DNA of 48,536 bases from an uncultured Gammaproteobacteria bacterium (GTDB taxonomy: Bacteria > Pseudomonadota > Gammaproteobacteria > Arenicellales > CALHMG01). Within the stretch, counting starts at the first letter, position 1; each line of letters opens with the position of its first letter. The notes beneath the pieces were generated by a model. The model ran no database searches and was not told where the DNA came from. It was given only the letters and a program-made list of their open reading frames with translations. Made by a program: the position numbers and the translations under genes. Of this stretch, positions 26,328-34,469 are shown in pieces. The stretch spans positions 1 to 48,536 of the forward strand of contig CALHMG010000039.1 of assembly GCA_938034705.1 (NCBI GenBank), given 5' to 3'.

Positions 26328-27020
26328 ATGCAAACCCGGATTCTAATCGTCGAGGACGAAACAGCCATTCGCGAGATGGTCGTCATGTCTTTGCACCGCG
26401 AAGGCTTTGAGGTTCAGGAAGCCACCGATGCCGCGAGCGCCGGCATCGCGATCGCCGACAAAATTCCAGACCTGGTGTTGCTCGACTGGATGCTGCCCGG
26501 TATGAGCGGCGTGGAGTTCGCCAAGCGCCTGCGGGGCGACGAGATGACTCGCGAACTACCCATCATCATGCTCACCGCCCGTGGCCAGGAGGCGGACAAG
26601 CTCAGTGGATTTGATGCCGGCGTCGATGACTATGTTCCCAAGCCGTTCTCGGTCAAGGAGCTGATCGCGCGAATTCACGCCGTTCTCAAGCGGGCCCGTG
26701 GATTTGGCCCCGATGAAATACTCACCGTCGAACGGCTTACTCTCGATCCCGTCAGCCACCGGGTAACAATTGGCGACGATCAGATCAAAATCGGCCCTAC
26801 AGAGTTTCGTCTGCTACAGTTTTTCATGACCCACCCTGAGCGCGTATATACTCGCGGCCAGCTGCTGGATCGGGTCTGGGGAAGTAATGTCTATGTGGAA
26901 GAACGAACGGTCGATGTGCACATCAGGAGGCTGCGCAAGCTTCTTGAGGCTGCGCAATATGACAAGTTTGTGCAGACGGTCCATGGCACCGGGTATCGAT
27001 TCTCCGTCAAACAATCCTGA
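26328..27020 (+). CDS. phoB: Phosphate regulon response regulator PhoB
   Basis: 230 residues from the ATG at 26328. OmpR/PhoB-type response regulator: receiver domain (about 3-115) with acidic pair near Glu9-Asp10, phospho-acceptor Asp53 in LVLLDWMLPG, Thr83 and Lys105 in VPKPF; winged-helix DNA-binding domain (about 130-228) with LTPTEFRLLQ-like core (IGPTEFRLLQ) and the recognition region VEERTVDVHIRRLRKLL. Activates pst and other phosphate-starvation genes. The Pho box in front predicts autoregulation. phoR follows 18 bases downstream, so they form a phoBR operon. Confidence 0.95.
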   Translation: MQTRILIVEDETAIREMVVMSLHREGFEVQEATDAASAGIAIADKIPDLVLLDWMLPGMSGVEFAKRLRGDEMTRELPIIMLTARGQEADKLSGFDAGVDDYVPKPFSVKELIARIHAVLKRARGFGPDEILTVERLTLDPVSHRVTIGDDQIKIGPTEFRLLQFFMTHPERVYTRGQLLDRVWGSNVYVEERTVDVHIRRLRKLLEAAQYDKFVQTVHGTGYRFSVKQS

Positions 27021-27038
27021 GACCCGGGGCGCGCCTGC

Positions 27039-28406
27039 ATGATGCAGCATCTGTCAGTCGAGCTGCGGCGTGCGGTCTTGTTGCTGCTGCTGGCGCTCGT
27101 CTGCGGCCTGGCAACGGGCGGCCTTGCCTGGTGGCTGGTTGGTGCATTGGCGGTGTTTGTAATACCTCATCTGTACAATCTCGCGCGCCTGAACCAGTGG
27201 CTCACGGCCGGACGCAAAGAAGAACTTCCGGACGCGGAAGGTCTTTGGGGAGATGTGTTTACGCGCTTGCACCACCGCGAACGACGCGTCAACGAACGTC
27301 GTAGACGTCTTTCGCGTCTGCTTGAGCAATTTCAAAAAGCAACTCAGGCGCACCCTGATGGCGTGGTCATCCTCGGTGCTGCCGGCGAAATCGAAGCATT
27401 CAACAATGCGGGCCGGGATCTGCTCGGGCTTCGACGACCGGAAGACCATGGTCGCCCGGTGACCAATTTTCTGCGCATGCCCGAGGTGGGCGCGTTTCTG
27501 GAGTCTTCCGATCCCGAAGAAACCTTGCTGATCGACTCGCCGGTGCGACAGAACCGATCGTTGCTGCTGCAGATCGTGCCGTACGCGAGAGACGGCCAGC
27601 GTCTTTTGATTACGCGCGACGTTACTCGACTCGAGCGTCTTGAAAGAATTCGCCAGGACTTCGTGGCGAACGTCAGTCACGAGCTGAGGTCGCCTTTGAC
27701 GGTTATTAAGGGCTACGCCGAGAACCTCGATGAGCTGGAAAGAGCCGGCAACTTCGCCGACGCCGACGACAGCAGTCGCGCGATGCTCTCGCGATCAATC
27801 GACCAGATTCAGAAAGAATCCGAACGCATGCGGCTGCTCGTCGAAGATCTGCTTGAACTCTCGCGTCTGGAGGCTACGGATGACGACGCTGACAATCAGG
27901 TTGTAAACGTCGACTCCATGATCAAACTGATTGTCGACGAGGCACTCGCACTGGGTGAAGGTCGTCACAGGATCGAGCTTGATGTCGACAACACGCTGGG
28001 CGTTGAGGGCAACGAGCGTGAAATCTATACGGCGTTTTCCAATGTGGTGTTCAACGCTATCAGGTACATGTCGGAGCCTGGTGTTGTTCGTATTTCATGG
28101 CAGCTGCATAACGAACGTCCGCGGCTGGTGGTTTCGGACGAGGGCCCGGGAATTCCTGCTGACGCTATACCGAGGCTGACCGAGCGCTTTTATCGTGTTG
28201 ACGACGGACGTGCGCGGGACGATGGCGGAACGGGCCTAGGTCTGGCGATTGCCAAGCACGTGATGCTGCGGCATGAAGGCAAGATCGAAATCGAATCCAC
28301 CATCGACGTTGGCACTACCGTAAAACTGACGTTTGCACGCACGCTGACCCGCCGCGTCGGCGAATCAGTCGTCAACCTGCCACGCGCTAGCCAAAACGAC
28401 CGGTGA
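27039..28406 (+). CDS. phoR: Phosphate regulon sensor kinase PhoR
   Basis: 455 residues. Two N-terminal membrane helices (about 10-45), a short cytoplasmic helical region, a PAS domain (about 95-190), then DHp with phospho-His214 in [12 protein letters not shown]. The ATPase domain carries the N box [11 protein letters not shown]1 VSDEGPGIP and G2 [12 protein letters not shown]. Autophosphorylates under low phosphate and phosphorylates PhoB; PhoU and Pst hold it in check. The family lacks a large periplasmic sensor, as here. The 3' end overlaps the 3' end of pstB on the other strand by 20 bases. Confidence 0.95.
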   Translation: MMQHLSVELRRAVLLLLLALVCGLATGGLAWWLVGALAVFVIPHLYNLARLNQWLTAGRKEELPDAEGLWGDVFTRLHHRERRVNERRRRLSRLLEQFQKATQAHPDGVVILGAAGEIEAFNNAGRDLLGLRRPEDHGRPVTNFLRMPEVGAFLESSDPEETLLIDSPVRQNRSLLLQIVPYARDGQRLLITRDVTRLERLERIRQDFVANVSHELRSPLTVIKGYAENLDELERAGNFADADDSSRAMLSRSIDQIQKESERMRLLVEDLLELSRLEATDDDADNQVVNVDSMIKLIVDEALALGEGRHRIELDVDNTLGVEGNEREIYTAFSNVVFNAIRYMSEPGVVRISWQLHNERPRLVVSDEGPGIPADAIPRLTERFYRVDDGRARDDGGTGLGLAIAKHVMLRHEGKIEIESTIDVGTTVKLTFARTLTRRVGESVVNLPRASQNDR

Positions 28407-29268
28407 TGTAGTCTTCCGTGAGCTTGGCGCTCGGGTTGGTAAAGATGTCGTTGGTCGGGCCAACCTCGATCAGCTTGCCCAGGTGAAAATAGGCGGTACG
28501 CTGGGAAACGCGCGCTGCCTGCTGCATTGAGTGAGTCACGATGCAAATCGTGTACTGTTCCCGCAACTCGTCGATGAGTTCTTCAATTCGAGCCGTTGCA
28601 ATCGGGTCAAGCGCCGAGCAGGGCTCGTCCATGAGGATGACTTCCGGCGCGACCGCGATTGCACGCGCGATGCAGAGTCGCTGTTGCTGTCCACCCGACA
28701 ATCCGGTTCCCGGTTGATCCAGGCGATCTTTGACTTCCTCAAACAGACCCGCTTTTTCAAGACTCTGAAAAACCACCTCGTCAGTTTCGGCCTTGGTGCG
28801 CACGAGGCCATGCAGTCGCGGGCCGTACGCCACATTGTCGTAGATCGTTTTCGGAAACGGATTCGGTTTCTGAAAGACCATGCCAACGCGAGCGCGAAGT
28901 TCGACAACGTCAAGGTCGCGCGCATAAATGTCTTTATCGTCGAGTTTTATGGACCCGGTGATACGACAGATATCAATCGTGTCGTTCATGCGGTTGAGGC
29001 AGCGAAGGAACGTTGACTTGCCGCAACCTGATGGTCCGATCATGGCGATAACTTCGTTGCTGCCGATATCAAGGCTGACGTCGATGATCGCGTGGTTGTC
29101 GGCGTAGAAGACGTCGACATCCCGCGCCGTCATCCGTGGATTGTCCACGGTGATGTCGCCTACGGTTTCGTAGCTTTTGAGTTCTTCTTTGGTTTCCGCT
29201 GTGGTGGCCACGCCGTGTTCCGCCTCAAGTTTTCCGGGGCTGAGTATAAACGGATTCAGCGAGTCCAT
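28387..29268 (-). CDS. pstB: Phosphate ABC transporter ATP-binding protein PstB
   Basis: 293 residues. Walker [10 protein letters not shown] (about 77-85), Q-loop near VFQKPNPFP, signature LSGGQQQR, Walker B VILMDEP, D-loop SALDP, and a switch His in [12 protein letters not shown]. Energises phosphate import by PstSCA at the inner membrane. An N-terminal extension of about 40 residues before [16 protein letters not shown] is present, which is common in this lineage. Last gene of the pst operon here; phoU, which usually follows pstB, is absent at this spot and lies beyond pstS instead. pstB lies 106 bases downstream of pstA. Confidence 0.96.
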   Translation of the reverse strand: MDSLNPFILSPGKLEAEHGVATTAETKEELKSYETVGDITVDNPRMTARDVDVFYADNHAIIDVSLDIGSNEVIAMIGPSGCGKSTFLRCLNRMNDTIDICRITGSIKLDDKDIYARDLDVVELRARVGMVFQKPNPFPKTIYDNVAYGPRLHGLVRTKAETDEVVFQSLEKAGLFEEVKDRLDQPGTGLSGGQQQRLCIARAIAVAPEVILMDEPCSALDPIATARIEELIDELREQYTICIVTHSMQQAARVSQRTAYFHLGKLIEVGPTNDIFTNPSAKLTEDYITGRFG

Positions 29269-29374
29269 AAGCCCCGGCGGGAATCGCTGTCGCGTTTAGT
29301 GATGATTTCATGTGAGTGTGCTGATCGTACGTTGCAGCGCTATGTGAGTGCTGATTTTCCAAGCAGTGGCTGGC

Positions 29375-30670
29375 CTACCAGCGTCGCTCAAAGCGGCTGC
29401 GCAGCCAGACGGCGAGTCCGTTCATCACCATCAAAAACAGCAGCAGGACAATAATGGCGGCCGAGATTCGCTCGATAAACGCGCGCTCCGGGCTATCCGC
29501 CCACAGATAGATCTGCACCGGCAGGGCGGTGGACGGATCGACGGGCGACTGCGGCACGTCGGCGATAAAGGCCACCATGCCAATCATCAGCAAGGGCGCG
29601 GTTTCGCCGAGCGCTCGCGCCATGCCGATGATCGTGCCGGTAAGCATGCCCGGCATCGCAAGCGGAAGCACGTGGTCTGTCACGGTCTGCATCGCTGACG
29701 CGCCCATGCCCTGGGCCGCTTCGCGGATGGACGGCGGAACCGATTTAAGCGCAGCGCGGCTCGCAATGATGACCGTTGGCAACGTCATCAGGGACAGCAC
29801 CAGGCCGCCAACCAGAGGTGCGGACCGTGGCAGCCCCGCCCAGTTGATGAATATTGCGAGACCGAGCAATCCAAAGACAATCGACGGCACCGCAGCGAGG
29901 TTGTTGATGTTGACCTCGATCAAATCAGTCCATCGATTCTTCGGCGCAAACTCCTCGAGATAACACGCGGCCGAAACCCCGATCGGAAACGACAGCACCA
30001 ACGTCACCAGAAGCGTGTAGATCGAGCCGACCACGGCGCCCCAGATACCCGCGAGCTCCGGCTCGCGCGAGTCGCCGTTGGTAAAGAACGCCTTGTTAAA
30101 CCGTTTTTCAATGCGTCCCTGTTCGTCGAATCGGTCAATCCAAGCGAGCTGGATGTCTTTAACCCTTCGATCGCCTTCGGGTACGTCGCGATCGATATAG
30201 CCTTTAACGAGCATGTCGACGTCGTCATCCGCCGGTACCCAGAACGTTTGCGTCGTTCCGATGATGCCGGGATCCGCAAGCACTGCGTTGCGGATCGTCT
30301 CAGCGGCGCCTGAGCTGACAAGCTGATAGAGCGCCTTTTTCTGCTTGCGCTTCTTTACGTCTGGAAACTCTTTACGCAGGGCCGTCTTTACCATGCCGCC
30401 GTAGTCGGCCGCCCGCAGTATTTTGGGGTCGAGGGTCTGCTTCGGGTCGATTTTGTCCGCGGCGAGATCAACTTCAATCTGCATCATCGTCTGGGACAGG
30501 GCGGTGTAGCCGTTACCGATGATGCTGGCGAACAGCAGAACCAGAAATACAAGGCCGATGCTGATCGCGACCAGGCCGTAAAGCTTGAAACGCTTTTCCG
30601 AACGATGGCGGCGTCTGAGAGACTGCTTCACCAGGCTGGCGGAATCGTTTGACACATTTGAATCAGTCAT
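29375..30670 (-). CDS. pstA: Phosphate ABC transporter permease PstA, long form
   Basis: 431 residues, against about 295 in E. coli. After a cytoplasmic basic N-terminus and TM1 (about 32-55) comes a soluble insert of about 150 residues, probably periplasmic. Five more membrane helices of the permease core follow (about 210-425), including the ABC-binding loop EAAQGMGASAMQTV...LPLAMPG. Long forms with such inserts are known from other gammaproteobacteria. The start overlaps the 3' end of pstC by eight bases, so translation is probably coupled. Confidence 0.93.
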   Translation of the reverse strand: MTDSNVSNDSASLVKQSLRRRHRSEKRFKLYGLVAISIGLVFLVLLFASIIGNGYTALSQTMMQIEVDLAADKIDPKQTLDPKILRAADYGGMVKTALRKEFPDVKKRKQKKALYQLVSSGAAETIRNAVLADPGIIGTTQTFWVPADDDVDMLVKGYIDRDVPEGDRRVKDIQLAWIDRFDEQGRIEKRFNKAFFTNGDSREPELAGIWGAVVGSIYTLLVTLVLSFPIGVSAACYLEEFAPKNRWTDLIEVNINNLAAVPSIVFGLLGLAIFINWAGLPRSAPLVGGLVLSLMTLPTVIIASRAALKSVPPSIREAAQGMGASAMQTVTDHVLPLAMPGMLTGTIIGMARALGETAPLLMIGMVAFIADVPQSPVDPSTALPVQIYLWADSPERAFIERISAAIIVLLLFLMVMNGLAVWLRSRFERRW

Positions 30671-32054
30671 ACTGTTCTCGATATTTCTTTACGACCTGAA
30701 GGGCGATGATATTCAGGATCAATGTGGCGACGAACAGGAGCAGGCCAAGCGCGAACGCGGCCAGGGTTTTGGGGCTGTCGAATTCCTGGTCGCCGACGAG
30801 CAGCGTTACGATCTGCACCGTGACGGTGGTTACCGCCTCGAGCGGGTTGATCGTCATCTTTGCGGCCAGACCTGCCGCCATCACCACGATCATCGTTTCA
30901 CCAATAGCCCTTGAGATCGCGAGAAGCACACCGCCAATGATTCCAGGCAGGGCGGCCGGGATGACGACACGACGGATCGTTTCGGAGTGGGTCGCGCCAA
31001 GCGCCAGCGATCCGTCCCGAAGCGTCTGTGGGACTGCGTTGATCACATCATCCGACAGGGACGACACAAACGGGATAATCATGATGCCCATGACGAGACC
31101 CGCGGCGAGCGCGCTTTCGGACGCAATTTCAATGCCCATGCTGTCGCCCAGACCGCGCAACCAGGGCGCGACCACCAGCGCGGCAAAGAATCCATAAACA
31201 ACGGTCGGGATGCCTGCGAGAAGCTCGAGCGCAGGCTTTGCAAAAGCGCGCAATCGGCGACTGGCGTATTCAGAAAGATAGATGGCCGACATCAGGCCGA
31301 TGGGTACCGCGACCAGCATGGCTATAAACGAAATCAACAGCGTGCCGACAAAAAGCGGCACGGCACCAAACGTTCCGGAGGATCCCACCTGGTCGGCGCG
31401 GATCGCCGTTTGCGGGCTCCACTTCAGGCCGAACAGAAATTCGGCAGGGCTGACTTTGCCGAAGAATCGAACCGACTCGAACAAGACGGACAGAACAATA
31501 CCGATAGTTGTCAGGATCGCGATGGTCGAGCTCGCGATCAACAGAATCATTACCAGTCTTTCGACAAAGTTTCGTGCGCGAAAGCGTGGCGCGACCATGC
31601 GCCAACCGATGAATAGACCAGCACTTCCCAGACCGAGTACCGCAACCGCACGTGCGATGTTTGATAGCGAAACAAGATGTTCGTAGTTCGCTGCCGCGGC
31701 TTTGATTTCCGGTGTCGGGTCGCTGGAAACGATGTTGCCGCTGACGAGGTTCTTGATGTCGTTCATGACGAGACCAAGCCGACTGGGCTCAAGGCTCTGC
31801 AATGCTTCTGGCATTCCGGCGATCACCATGGAGGTGATCACGCGATCCTGCAGCACGATCCAGATGCCGAGTAATAAAAGTGCCGGCACGATGCAGAGCA
31901 ACGCAGTCGTCCAGCCGTGGTAGCGCGGCAGCGAATGCAGCTCGCGAGTGCCTCCGGTGAGGCCCCGGGCCAGATTCAGGCACCGCATTTTCCCGACGTA
32001 GTAGGCCAGTGACGTCAGCAGCAGCAGGGCTATCAGCGTGGTGGTTGGGGTCAC
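30663..32054 (-). CDS. pstC: Phosphate ABC transporter permease PstC, long form
   Basis: 463 residues, against about 319 in E. coli. Two N-terminal membrane segments (about 5-22 and 50-68) with a soluble stretch to about residue 125 precede the permease core, which carries the ABC-binding loop LALGATHSETIRRVVIPAALPG and then ISRAIGETM. Forms the inner-membrane channel with PstA. Preceded by pstS with a 192-base gap containing a terminator-like hairpin, as expected if pstS is made in excess. Confidence 0.93.
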   Translation of the reverse strand: MTPTTTLIALLLLTSLAYYVGKMRCLNLARGLTGGTRELHSLPRYHGWTTALLCIVPALLLLGIWIVLQDRVITSMVIAGMPEALQSLEPSRLGLVMNDIKNLVSGNIVSSDPTPEIKAAAANYEHLVSLSNIARAVAVLGLGSAGLFIGWRMVAPRFRARNFVERLVMILLIASSTIAILTTIGIVLSVLFESVRFFGKVSPAEFLFGLKWSPQTAIRADQVGSSGTFGAVPLFVGTLLISFIAMLVAVPIGLMSAIYLSEYASRRLRAFAKPALELLAGIPTVVYGFFAALVVAPWLRGLGDSMGIEIASESALAAGLVMGIMIIPFVSSLSDDVINAVPQTLRDGSLALGATHSETIRRVVIPAALPGIIGGVLLAISRAIGETMIVVMAAGLAAKMTINPLEAVTTVTVQIVTLLVGDQEFDSPKTLAAFALGLLLFVATLILNIIALQVVKKYREQYD

Positions 32055-32170
32055 GGTATCTGCTCGATAGGGGTTACGGGTGCGGTGGCCGGGAGCTTAC
32101 CGGACCGAACGATTTGGGCAAAGAAGTAACTCTGCGGATTCAGTGGTACCAGTGATAACAACTTCGCCAC

Positions 32171-32197
32171 AAAAAAGACGAGCCACGACGGCTCGCC
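32171..32197 (-). terminator. Intrinsic terminator between pstS and pstC
   Basis: Read on the minus strand, a 6-bp stem CGAGCC (32195-32190) and GGCTCG (32184-32179) with a 5-base loop GTCGT is followed by C and a run of six T (32176-32171). It lies about 50 bases after the pstS stop and some 115 bases before pstC, so it probably attenuates read-through and leaves pstS expressed above the permease genes. It is the best intrinsic terminator in the window. Confidence 0.75.
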
Positions 32198-32245
32198 TGA
32201 TTTTGTTGCGTCTATTATTGCGTCACTCACTGACAGATGGTCGAC

Positions 32246-33295
32246 CTACATCGCCAACGCGTTGAGATTGGCTACGTCCGTGGCAAACTTCTCGCGTTCT
32301 TCGTCCGGCATCGGGATCATGCCCTTGTCGACGAGGTATCCGTCTTCGCCCCAGGCCTTATCGCTTGCGAATTCGGCAAGAAATTCCTTGATGCCCGGGA
32401 TGACGCCTACGTGGGCACTCTTGACGTAGAAGTACAGCGGGCGCGACACAGGGTAGTTGCCTTCTGCGATGTTTTCGAATGAAGGCTCGATGCCGTCGAC
32501 AAAAGATCCGTGAATGGTGTCTTCGTTCTGCTCAAGAAAGCTGTAGCCGAAGATGCCAAGCGCGTCCGGGTTGGCGCCAAGCTTCTGCACGATGAGGTTG
32601 TCGTTTTCGCCGGCCTCAACGTATGCGCCATCTTCTCTGATTGTGTGACACAGGGCTTTGTAGGTGTTCTTGTCAGACTTTTTCATGGCCTTGATGAAGT
32701 CAAACTGATTGCAGCCGCCTTCCATGCCAAGTTCTACGAACGCGTCACGGGTCCCTGAAGTTGGAGGAGGGCCCAGAACCTCGATCTTGATCGCCGGCAG
32801 CGAGGCGTTGACTTCTTTCCAGGTCCTGTAAGGGTTCGCGATCATCTTGTCGCCACCTGCCGGGTCCGGCACATCTTTTGCCAGCGCGAGAAAGATGTCT
32901 TTGCGTGAAAGCTCAAGCTGCTTGGCGTCCTTGGAATTTGCGATGACGATGCCGTCGTATCCCACTTTGACTTCTATGATTTCCTTCACGCCATTGGCCT
33001 GGCACTTGTCGAATTCTGATTTCTTGATGCGGCGCGACGAGTTGGTGATGTCAGGATGCTCAACCCCGACGCCGGTGCAGAAAAGTTTCATGCCGCCGCC
33101 TGAACCCGTGGCTTCGATTTTTGGCGTCTTGTAGCCGGAGGCCTTGCCAAATGTCTCGGCGACAACCGTGGCAAAGGGATAGACCGTCGAGGAGCCGACG
33201 ATGCTGATGAAATCACGGCTCGCGGAACTGGTCTGACTGGTTGTGAGGGCAGTAGCGACCACCGCTGTGGCCAGAATTACACGCTTGTTGATCAC
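32246..33295 (-). CDS. pstS: Phosphate-binding protein PstS
   Basis: 349 residues from the GTG at 33295, which follows AGGAGA at a good distance; upstream in-frame codons would add about 40 residues with no sense as a signal. Signal peptide about residues 1-26 (ALTTSQTSSASR). The phosphate-binding loop IVGSSTVYPFA and a downstream ATGSGGGMKLFC are typical of the PBP-like domain of this lineage; PPTSGTRDAFVELG completes the phosphate-binding site. Periplasmic substrate-binding protein for PstCAB. Expression is predicted from a Pho box at 33484-33501, with the whole leader occupied by a nested inverted repeat. Confidence 0.95.
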   Translation of the reverse strand: MINKRVILATAVVATALTTSQTSSASRDFISIVGSSTVYPFATVVAETFGKASGYKTPKIEATGSGGGMKLFCTGVGVEHPDITNSSRRIKKSEFDKCQANGVKEIIEVKVGYDGIVIANSKDAKQLELSRKDIFLALAKDVPDPAGGDKMIANPYRTWKEVNASLPAIKIEVLGPPPTSGTRDAFVELGMEGGCNQFDFIKAMKKSDKNTYKALCHTIREDGAYVEAGENDNLIVQKLGANPDALGIFGYSFLEQNEDTIHGSFVDGIEPSFENIAEGNYPVSRPLYFYVKSAHVGVIPGIKEFLAEFASDKAWGEDGYLVDKGMIPMPDEEREKFATDVANLNALAM

Positions 33296-33323
33296 GCTCG
33301 ATCTCCTGAATTTTGAGGTCTGT

Positions 33324-33466
33324 CCATAAGGGGGACAGGCACATTTGCGTTGCGGTAAATAAACCTTTTCGGGCTCGTGGACAGACACTTTCCGACGGAA
33401 TGAGTGTGTGTCCACTTCAGTTGTTCCCTTCGGGGCGGCGTGGTGAGTGCCTGTCCCCTTAAGTGG
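33324..33466. repeat. Nested inverted repeat (REPIN-like) in the pstS leader
   Basis: Outer arms GGGGACAGGCAC (33331-33342) and GTGCCTGTCCCC (33447-33458), perfectly complementary over 12 bases and flanked by diverged CCATAAG and TTAAGTGG. Inner arms GTGGACAGACACT (33377-33389) and AGTGTGTGTCCAC (33403-33415) with one mismatch, closed by TTCCG/CGGAA around one A. The predicted transcript from the PhoB promoter begins at about 33461, so the element makes up most of the pstS mRNA leader, ending about 25 bases before the ribosome-binding site. The 310 bases between pstS and phoU contain otherwise only the promoter below. Confidence 0.8.
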
Positions 33467-33467
33467 C

Positions 33468-33501
33468 TTTATAGGGGGCGGTTGTTACAGGGATATGACG
33501 G
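33468..33501 (-). promoter_or_regulatory. Pho box and -10 hexamer for pstS
   Basis: On the minus strand CCGTCAT (33501-33495), spacer ATCC, CTGTAAC (33490-33484), then ten bases, then TATAAA (33473-33468). Each half box matches the PhoB consensus at six of seven positions and the spacing to the -10 is ideal. Predicts PhoB-dependent transcription of pstSCAB starting near 33461. A weaker box-like pair for phoU on the other strand (33522-33539) matches poorly. Confidence 0.8.
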
Positions 33502-33604
33502 GCTGCCGGTGTGGGCGGTTTTTGTCGCATTTTTGCAATATCTCCCGTTTACCTTTATGTTAATTGGGCCTGACTCCTAACCATTTACCTTAAGAAACAA
33601 CGCT

Positions 33605-34345
33605 ATGTCTCAATCTGACAATGCTGGCGACAGCGCCAACCCGATGCACATCGACCAGCACATTTCCCGGCGCTACAACACCGAGCTTGAGGAGATTCGT
33701 TCACGCGTGTTGTCCATGGGCGGTCTGGTCGAGCGCCAGCTGGAAGACGCCATTACCGCGATTGTGACCGGGGACACCGCGCTGGCCGAGCAGGTCATAG
33801 CAAACGATTTCGAGGTCAACGCCATGGAAGTGGCGCTCGACGAGGAGTGCACGGGCATTCTTGCCCGCCGCCAGCCAGCGGCCAGCGACCTGCGCCTCGT
33901 GCTGTCGATCATCAAGACCATTACCGACCTCGAGCGCATGGGCGATGAAAGCCAGCGCATCGGGCGCATGGCGAAAAAGCTCGCGGAGCGTGAACGCCCG
34001 GGCGACGCCTACAACGAAATTCGTCACCTTGGAAATCATGTACGCCAGATGCTGCATGACGCGCTTGACGCTTTTGCGCGAACCGATATTGAACTCGCGG
34101 TCCAGGTTTTGCGTGAAGACCGAAAAGTCGATCGCGAATACGAAGCGATCATGAGACAGGTGATTACCTACATGATGGAGGAGCCTCGAACTATTCCTCG
34201 AGGGCTGGAGCTCATGTGGTCAGCGCGAGCGATTGAACGAATCGGTGATCGTGCCTGTAACATCTGCGAATACGTGATTTACTTCGTCAAGGGTCGTGAC
34301 GTCCGGCACACCGAATTCGACGCCGACGCGCTCCTGAGCGAATAG
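33605..34345 (+). CDS. phoU: Phosphate signalling regulator PhoU
   Basis: 246 residues, all helical, with two PhoU repeats of three-helix bundles. Motifs ERMGDESQRIGRMAKKL (about 100-116) and IERIGDRACNICEYVIYF (about 203-220) are the metal-binding E(D)xxxD repeats. PhoU mediates repression of PhoR by the phosphate-saturated Pst transporter and limits phosphate uptake. Here it is divergent from pstS instead of following pstB, so it has its own promoter. relA follows 124 bases downstream on the same strand. Confidence 0.95.
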   Translation: MSQSDNAGDSANPMHIDQHISRRYNTELEEIRSRVLSMGGLVERQLEDAITAIVTGDTALAEQVIANDFEVNAMEVALDEECTGILARRQPAASDLRLVLSIIKTITDLERMGDESQRIGRMAKKLAERERPGDAYNEIRHLGNHVRQMLHDALDAFARTDIELAVQVLREDRKVDREYEAIMRQVITYMMEEPRTIPRGLELMWSARAIERIGDRACNICEYVIYFVKGRDVRHTEFDADALLSE

Positions 34346-34469
34346 TTGCGCGCTGGACGCGGCGCCCCTTCATCAGATGTGATCAAAACGCAACCGGATG
34401 CTGCGTTGAGTTCCTTCGTGGAATGATAGTTGTCGCATCAGCATAGTTACAAAGCTCGAACACTCAATC

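Noticed and set aside
33522-33539. Pho box-like pair TTGTCGC-ATTT-TTGCAAT before phoU
   Set aside because: The second half matches only about four of seven positions and the nearest -10-like hexamer is weak and at the wrong distance.
34430-34460. TTGTCGC near 34430 as a Pho box for relA
   Set aside because: No second repeat at 11-base spacing.
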